From contig CM032132.1 in NCBI GenBank assembly GCA_018894105.1, positions 28,013,379-28,077,378 of the forward strand: a stretch of DNA of 64,000 nt, given 5' to 3'. The translations under genes were made by a program, and so were the position numbers. The stretch comes from Jacaranda mimosifolia. Taxonomy: Eukaryota; Streptophyta; Magnoliopsida; Lamiales; Bignoniaceae. Under the pieces are notes generated by a model. That model was not told where the DNA came from. It was given only the letters and a program-made list of their open reading frames with translations, and made no database searches. Positions 57,945 through 64,000 of this stretch are shown one piece after another (positions within the stretch are counted from its first letter, which is position 1; the number at the start of each line of letters is the position of its first letter).

Positions 57945-58020
57945 TAAGACTGCTGGTTCCCTCTGTTGGAGTTTTGAGTCTTACTGCTCAAGAACTTCAA
58001 GACCAGTTAGCTCTCAGAGC
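57945..58020 (+). other. SAC9: SAC9 5' untranslated exon part
   Basis: Lies between the acceptor at 57,943-57,944 and the start codon at 58,021. It has stops in the coding frame, so it is untranslated. It was placed because the first coding exon needs an acceptor upstream; the site has a good polypyrimidine tract. Confidence 0.6.
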
Positions 58021-61000
58021 ATGGAATCATCCGGTGAGTCCTGAGAAATATTTTAGTAGATGTTAGATTTTGTTAGCTGGTTTATTCAATTTCTTAAGAA
58101 GTTTGAGTTATGATGTCTTCCTAGTTGTAAAGTTTAATGGAAGAAGTCTTTTTCTTGAACTTTAGTCCATCACATAGTTGTTGTTAATACTAGGCAAAAA
58201 GCAGCTACCTTTCCAACCTATAAGTTTGAGTTATATTATGTTAGCTGGTTTATTCATTTTCTTAAGAAGTTTAGTTATGATGTCTTCCAGTTTACAATCC
58301 ATTTGTTGTTAATACTAGGCAAAAAGCAGCTACCTTTCCAACCTATAAGGTTGACTGCATTTTGCCCTTAACCATTTCAAATGTGTGGACAACAACCCAA
58401 CGTCCCAACCTTTGTTAAATGTTCTTAAACATCCTCTTAATACTAGGCAAAAAGCAGCTACCTTTCCAACCTATAAGTTTGAGTTATATTATATTAGCTG
58501 GTTTATTCATTTTATTAAGAAGTTTAGTTATGATGTCTTCCAGTTTTCAATCCATTTGTTGTTAATACTAGGCAAAAAGCAGCTGCCTTTCCAACCTATA
58601 AGGTTGACTGCATTTTGCCTTTAACCATTTCAAATGTGTGGACAACAACCTAACCTTTGTTAAATGTTCTTAAACATCCTGTTTTCCCATTTCCAGCAAA
58701 ATACTTTGGGTGTGTTGCGCTCTGAACTTGACATTTTAGAAAATGTGCACTTAACCACGTGAAATATTTTAAAATGTTACACTTAATTATTGAAATCCTT
58801 ATTTTGTTGAAATGAACTAAAATAGTTCACCAAAAAATATTATTGTGCAATTGTCAATCTATTGGCATGTAACTCAATTTGAGTTGTCTTAGAATTATGG
58901 TTATCTTGTTAAATAATTGTCATGGTATATATATAAATTTGTGTTTATTTGTTTAACAAAGGGTATGGGTTGTTTAGGCTTCCTTATTTGGACAATGATA
59001 ACAGAGTTGATGCTACTAGGATGGATGTTGGCAACAGAAAATGTAGATCTTCATATAGCCATTTTGTTTCTCATCTATTCCTATATTTGAACTGCAAATA
59101 GCCCAATATTCTCTCTCACGAATATGCACAAGTTTTCTATGTGCAAGTTGCTTAAACTTGGCTCAAACATCACCTTAAAATCCCAAAGAAAAAAACTACC
59201 ATTGATGCTGTCATAATTAGTTTTTAGCCACAAGTGAAATACAAGGGAAAATCCTACTGATTTTCACTCAGTCACTTGCACCAGTATAAGGAATAGGCAA
59301 TGTTCCGCTGAACTCCTGTGCATTTATCTTTCCCTTCTAACTTTGAAATCATGTATACTTGGTGTTTATTTCTAAAAAAGTACTATTACACATGTTTACT
59401 TAAGTTTGTATCTTCTTTGCCCCCTGATCCATGAATATGTTTGTTATCTATTGCAGCTGGTTGTCTAAGGGATACATCTGTTGTTGTTGTGACATTGGAC
59501 TCTAGTGAAGTATATATTATCATCAGTCTGTCTACTAGGACTGATACTCAGGTTATCTATATTGACCCAACAACTGGGGCTCTTCGCTATACTGCAAGGC
59601 AGGGTTATGATGTTTTCAAATCCCAAAATGAAGCATTAGATTACGTCACCAATGGTTCAAAATGGCTTTGTAAGAGTACAACGCATGCACGGGCTATATT
59701 AGGCTATGCAGCCCTTGGTTGCTTTGCTGTACTGCTGGTAGCAACAAGGTTGACAGCCAGCATACCAAATTTGCCTGGTGGAGGGTGTGTTTACACTGTA
59801 ACTGAGAGCCAGTGGATTAAAGTTTCACTTCAAAATCCTCAACCACAGAGTAAAACTGAAACTAGGAATATTCAAGAACTGACTGAGCTTGACGTTGATG
59901 GGAAACATTACTTCTGTGAGACGAGGGACATAACTCGTCCTTTTCCAAGTCGTATGCTTGTTCAGGACCCTGATGAAGAATTTGTGTGGAATAAATGGTT
60001 CTCAATGCCTTTTAGAAACATTGGGCTTCCACAGCACTGCGTCATTCTTCTGCAGGTTTTAGTCACACTTGGTATCTTCACATTTGTTCTATCTAAACAT
60101 TCTTTTGATTTGTTTGCATTTCCTTGTCACAGAACTTTTTTGTTTTTCATTTCTCTGGCCATGGCTTATGAGAAATACATCAGAGGGTGAAAGTGTTACT
60201 GGTGACTAAAATCTAGCCCAGCACCCATTCTGTGTGCTATCGTCTTTCCTTTCAAAATCTTCTTGGATATGGACTTTTAATGTTTTAATGTCCTTCATAT
60301 AATATCAACCATAAGAAATATGTATTATATTTCATGTAGCAGCACCGTTCTGTTAAAATATGCATGAGGATAGAGTTGTGATCTTAACCCTGTGGAAATA
60401 AGTTCAAAGAATTTGCATCAGTTCTTCAACTTTTTGGTAAAGCAAATGCGTGAAACTATGCCTAGCTCTGTTTGCATTTAATCTCCTAGTTTTGTGACTG
60501 TACTCTATTTTATTATTCAGCTGATAATTCTATAGCCAAGATGTTGAAAGAAAATGAGTTCATGATACAGAAAGGTCTTTTGCCTCTTGTACTGTTTGGC
60601 CTGCAATTGCTTTCGATTCATTTCATGGTTCTGGGCGATAATTTGTTCAATGCTACTTACAAGCTTGACAATGTAAAGCTACACTTTGATATTGGTAACC
60701 AACAGATCAAGCTCTTATGCCCGAGCTTGGCTTTACACTTGTCTTGATTCATTTACAAACCATGCCATCCACACTACTGATGGATGCAATTTTTTTATCC
60801 GCATGGAATGGGCTCATATAAGCCTCTGTACTTGAGTAAGCTTGTAGCAATGCATCCTTTTGTACCCTTGAGTGTGATAATATTTACATTACAGAATCCT
60901 CATCACTATCTTTTATTAGATTAAGATTACTATTTGTATATTTTATTAGTTTGGCCAAGTTCTATGATATATAGAATTGCATTTACATTAAAGTTTCGGG

Positions 61001-63768
61001 TAGATGAGCCTCACTGTCCACATATTGATGTAATCTAGCATTCTATCTCTAGCTTATGTTTGATTCACTACTTGTTAGCATTCATGGCAAGCTCAAGCTT
61101 AATCCTGCATATCCTTTGACTTAGGTCAAATGCCATGCTAACTCAGAGCTGCAGTGCGACTATAAGAAACTCGGAAAAAATGTAGAAGGAGAAGATATGA
61201 ACATATAGTTCTGGGCTGAAGAGAGAGCATGAATACAGCAGGGTAGAATGACAACAAATGATTTGTGCAGTGATAATTGAACTGTTTTGAGAAAACTTCA
61301 AATGCAAAATTTTGCCAATAATTGGTAAAATAAAAATGAAACTTAATCCTGAAACTTCAGTGCGATGAGTTTTCATTTTTTATTTTTTTTTTGGCTACAT
61401 TTTTTCCTGAAGATATTTCTTCTAGTTGGCTTGTCTCTCAATAACCTTCTTGCTTGTGGTAGCCATTTTTCAGTTCAATGAAACTGATAAATGTTTTAAT
61501 GTCCAACAGCCTTGGAAAGCTTGTTCTTGGCCACAGCTTTCAAATGGCACTCTATTGTGAATATATTTGAATTTATGACAATTCCTTGTCCTGTGGAGGT
61601 GTAGTACTTGTTACTATGATACTCATTCTTAATATTCTGTCATGCGTCAAAAGTACCTTCAGAAGCTTTGCATCTTGTGATTTGGCTTTTAATATTTATG
61701 ATTTTTGTGAAACACGTTGTAAATAGAGTTCTTGAAGTCATTGTGAATCTGATTTACCAGCCTCCTGGAGATGCTTACATCAAAGCCTGGATGACTTTTG
61801 GTATCTAATGTACAGGGCTTTGCTGAATGTAAGACTTTTGGTAGCCTTGGACAGCAGGAAGGAGTTGTTGCACTTACTGCTCGTCGTAGTAGGTTGCATC
61901 CTGGAACTCGTTACTTAGCAAGGGGTTTAAACTCGTGTTATAGCACAGGTAATTCTTCTGTGAAGCCTACTATATTTAAGGAATTTGTTTTACTTCTAGC
62001 AAACTTCTTTTGCTGGCAAAATTTTGGATGTTAATTACTTTATGCACGATATTGGTGAATTCACTTGGAAGGATGTTATATATCTCCCTGGAAAACTGTT
62101 TCAATACCTTCTAATCCACATTTTTGGACTATTTACTACTTGCAAGACTATTGTCTAACTAATTTGAGGGGCTGTGCTCTTGACATGGTTCCATATCCAT
62201 TACCAAATCAGCATTGACAACTATACGTTAACAAGCTTTAATTTGTTCTCCTAGTTGGATTCAGATTTTTTTCTTACCCGGTATTTTTTCTATTAGCTAC
62301 ACTTACAACATAGAGTTATTCTTTCCAAATACTATAGGAAAGTATATAGGCCATGTCACCCAGGTGAAATTTTACTTTGAAATTGCTCCAGATTGCAGAG
62401 CAGCAGTCACGTTCCTGCCGTTTATAGGTTAAGATGCTGAGTGGTATTTATCATATCCAGTTTTTCAATATAATAACACTGCCATTCATCAGTCACATAT
62501 TTGTTTCCTTGTTTTTTCCCTTGCCACTCATTTATTTTGTTGAATGGGTAGGTAATGAAGTTGAGTGTGAACAACTTGTTTGGATTCCCAAAAGAGCTGG
62601 TCAAAGTGTTCCTTTCAACACTTACATCTGGCGTAGAGGAACCATTCCTATCTGGTGGGGTGCTGAATTAAAACTTACTGCAGCAGAAGCAGAAATATAT
62701 GTATCAGATCGTGATCCTTATAAAGGAAGTGCCCAGTACTATCAGAGGTTGTCTCAAAGATATGATGCACGAAATTTGGATGTAGCTGTTGGCGGGAATC
62801 AGAAAAAAAGTGCTTTGGTTCCAATTGTGTGCGTCAACTTACTGAGGAACGGAGAAGGGAAATCAGAATCCCTTTTAGTTCAGCATTTTGAAGAATCTTT
62901 AAACTATGTCCGTTCAATTGGAAAACTTCCTTATACTCGAATTCACTTGATAAATTATGATTGGCATGCTAGTGTAAAGCTGAAGGGAGAGCAGCAAACA
63001 ATTGAAGGACTTTGGTATCTTCTAAAGGCACCCACAGTTTCCATCGGCATTTCTGAGGGAGATTATTTGCCCTCTCGCCAGAGGATTAACAATTGCAAAG
63101 GTGAAATAATCTATAGTGATAACTATGATGGTGCTTTCTGCTTAAGATCACATCAAAATGGAGTAATACGTTTTAACTGTGCGGATTCTTTAGATAGAAC
63201 AAATGCTGCTAGTTTCTTTGGTGCACTCCAGGTTTTTATGGAGCAATGCAGACGGTTAGGCATATCACTTGATAGTGATTTGGCATATGGTTATCAGTCA
63301 CCTGGTGACTATGCTGGATATGTTGCTCCATTGCCTCCTGGCTGGGAGAAACGATCTGATGCAGTGACTGGGAAAACATATTATATTGATCACAACACTA
63401 GGACTACGACCTGGAATCATCCTTGTCCAGATAAACCTTGGAAAAGGTTTGACATGACCTTTGAGGAGTTTAAGAGATCAACAATCTTGTCACCCGTATC
63501 TCAATTAGCTGATCTTTTCTTAGTTGCTGGTGACATTCATGCGACATTATATACGGGTTCCAAAGCTATGCACAGTCAAATTCTTAGCATTTTCAATGAG
63601 GAAGCAGGCAAGTTTAAGCAGTTCTCTGCTGCACAAAACATGAAAATCACCCTACAGAGAAGATACAAGAATGCAGTTGTAGATAGCTCCCGTCAGAAGC
63701 AATTAGAGATTTTTCTGGGACTAAGGCTCTACAAGCATTTTCCTTCAGCTATGATCCATCCCTTACAT
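58021..63768 (+). CDS. SAC9: SAC9 phosphoinositide phosphatase, 5' part (exons 1-4, continues past window)
   Basis: Exons 58,021-58,033, 59,457-60,055, 61,816-61,948 and 62,552-63,768 join in frame to 654 codons starting [16 protein letters not shown]; all introns are GT-AG. The product resembles plant SAC9 over its whole length: SAC domain about residues 130-490 with the CX5R loop [12 protein letters not shown] (catalytic Cys at about 458, versus Cys459 in Arabidopsis), then a WW domain (about 509-541, LPPGWEKR...TTTW). SAC9 is about 1,630 residues in Arabidopsis, so some 60% lies beyond 64,000. In Arabidopsis it limits PI(4,5)P2 to the plasma membrane and acts at the trans-Golgi/early endosome; its loss gives constitutive stress responses. 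That role is inferred here by homology. The final donor in the window is cat|gtatgt at 63,769. Confidence 0.93.
58034..59456 (+). other. SAC9 intron 1
   Basis: Phase-1 intron with donor gtgagt and acceptor attgcag. It contains an internal duplication at 58,184-58,680. Short open frames in it are not exons. Confidence 0.85.
58184..58680 (+). repeat. Tandem duplication in SAC9 intron 1, unit about 253 bp
   Basis: Two head-to-tail copies start ttaatactaggcaaaaagc at 58,184 and 58,437. Each unit itself holds two copies of that start (58,184/58,309 and 58,437/58,562), about 125 bp apart, so the structure is a duplication of a duplication. Units end 'aaacatcct'. Copies are very similar, suggesting recent origin. 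Confidence 0.88.
60056..61815 (+). other. SAC9 intron 2
   Basis: 1,760-bp phase-0 intron between 'ctgcag|gtttta' and 'gtacag|ggcttt'. No exon-like content is conserved with SAC9; the 68-codon frame at 60,541 has no recognisable domain. Confidence 0.85.
61949..62551 (+). other. SAC9 intron 3
   Basis: 603-bp phase-1 intron, donor acag|gtaatt and acceptor gggtag|gtaatg. The open frame that runs upstream of exon 4 from 62,434 is intronic read-through; the join at Gly (G|GT) restores the family sequence [14 protein letters not shown]. Confidence 0.88.
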
Positions 63769-64000
63769 GTATGTAGTCTCTTGATTTCTGCAATTAACTT
63801 GTCTCTACTTTCCTCACTGTGCTTGTTGCTTAGGCTGTTCTTCGCTATTTTTAAGTTCTGGTGTTATGCTTAACAATTCCCCCTTTTTGTGTAAACCTCC
63901 CTTTCACAAGGTCTTCATTTCATAACAATTGCTTTGTTCATTGAAAGCTTCTTTTGAACTTTCAATACTCATCTGTCTATGATTCAATACAAAAGAAAAT
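63769..64000 (+). other. Start of SAC9 intron 4 (runs off window)
   Basis: Donor gtatgt follows the codons for IHPLH. Downstream sequence is T-rich and loses similarity to SAC9, whose next conserved residues would follow in an exon beyond the window. Confidence 0.8.

Noticed and set aside
59441..59456. Start of SAC9 at 59,441
   Set aside because: That codon is TTG and lies before the acceptor. The ATG at 58,021 with donor 58,034 gives [12 protein letters not shown], matching the usual plant SAC9 start.
60541..60747. 68-codon plus-strand frame
   Set aside because: Lies in SAC9 intron 2, has no domain and does not match SAC9, whose exons join correctly without it.
62434..62551. Extension of SAC9 exon 4 to the upstream ATG at 62,434
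   Set aside because: Its hydrophobic residues are not part of the SAC9 family sequence. A good 3' splice site at 62,550-62,551 joins exon 3 in frame.
1..64000. tRNA or rRNA genes
   Set aside because: I saw no cloverleaf with A and B boxes and no rRNA-like GC-rich block. A dedicated tRNA scan was not possible here.

Overview
The window is nuclear DNA of a flowering plant, most likely a eudicot. It is AT-rich, its intergenic space is packed with plant-type LTR retrotransposons, a plant L1 LINE and a BED/hAT transposon, and it holds one spliced host gene. That gene is the 5' part of SAC9, the plant phosphoinositide phosphatase with an inserted WW domain (about 56.9 kb to past the right edge, + strand). 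I could not identify the species.

Layout. 1-202: end of a long Ty3-type LTR. 203-3,100: AT-rich DNA with no gene. 3,190-4,330: decayed Ty3/Tat debris, including a protease fragment. 5,649-about 8,000: possible Helitron-like segment. 8,260-16,403: Copia-1 (minus strand, two LTRs), split in its reverse transcriptase by a 2.8 kb solo LTR that has a perfect target-site duplication (TSD). 17,332-30,501: Copia-2 (minus strand, two LTRs, perfect TSD, clear primer-binding site), with a 5'-truncated, poly(A)-tailed L1 LINE inserted antisense in its gag/leader region. 30,507-33,198: AT-rich, with a MITE-like element. 33,199-36,437: second solo LTR with perfect TSD. 36,607-37,236: foldback element. 38,680-44,000: two adjoining, related tandem arrays (units of about 445 and 287 bp). 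46,054-56,545: Ty3/Tat element (minus strand) with gag, protease and part of RT. It also carries an antisense accessory ORF with its own TATA box, and an internal hAT transposon. 56,546-64,000: SAC9 promoter, leader and first four coding exons.

How it fits together. Every protein-coding mobile element shows stops, frameshifts or internal losses, so all appear to be non-autonomous fossils. All LTR elements and solo LTRs whose orientation can be read lie on the minus strand. The nesting gives a relative age order: Copia-1 is older than its solo LTR, Copia-2 is older than the LINE, and the Tat element is older than the hAT insertion. SAC9 is the only gene that looks functional: its exons join in frame with GT-AG introns and keep the catalytic CX5R motif. 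The Tat 5' LTR ends only about 400 bp from the probable SAC9 leader. I found no tRNA, rRNA, CRISPR array or viral genome.
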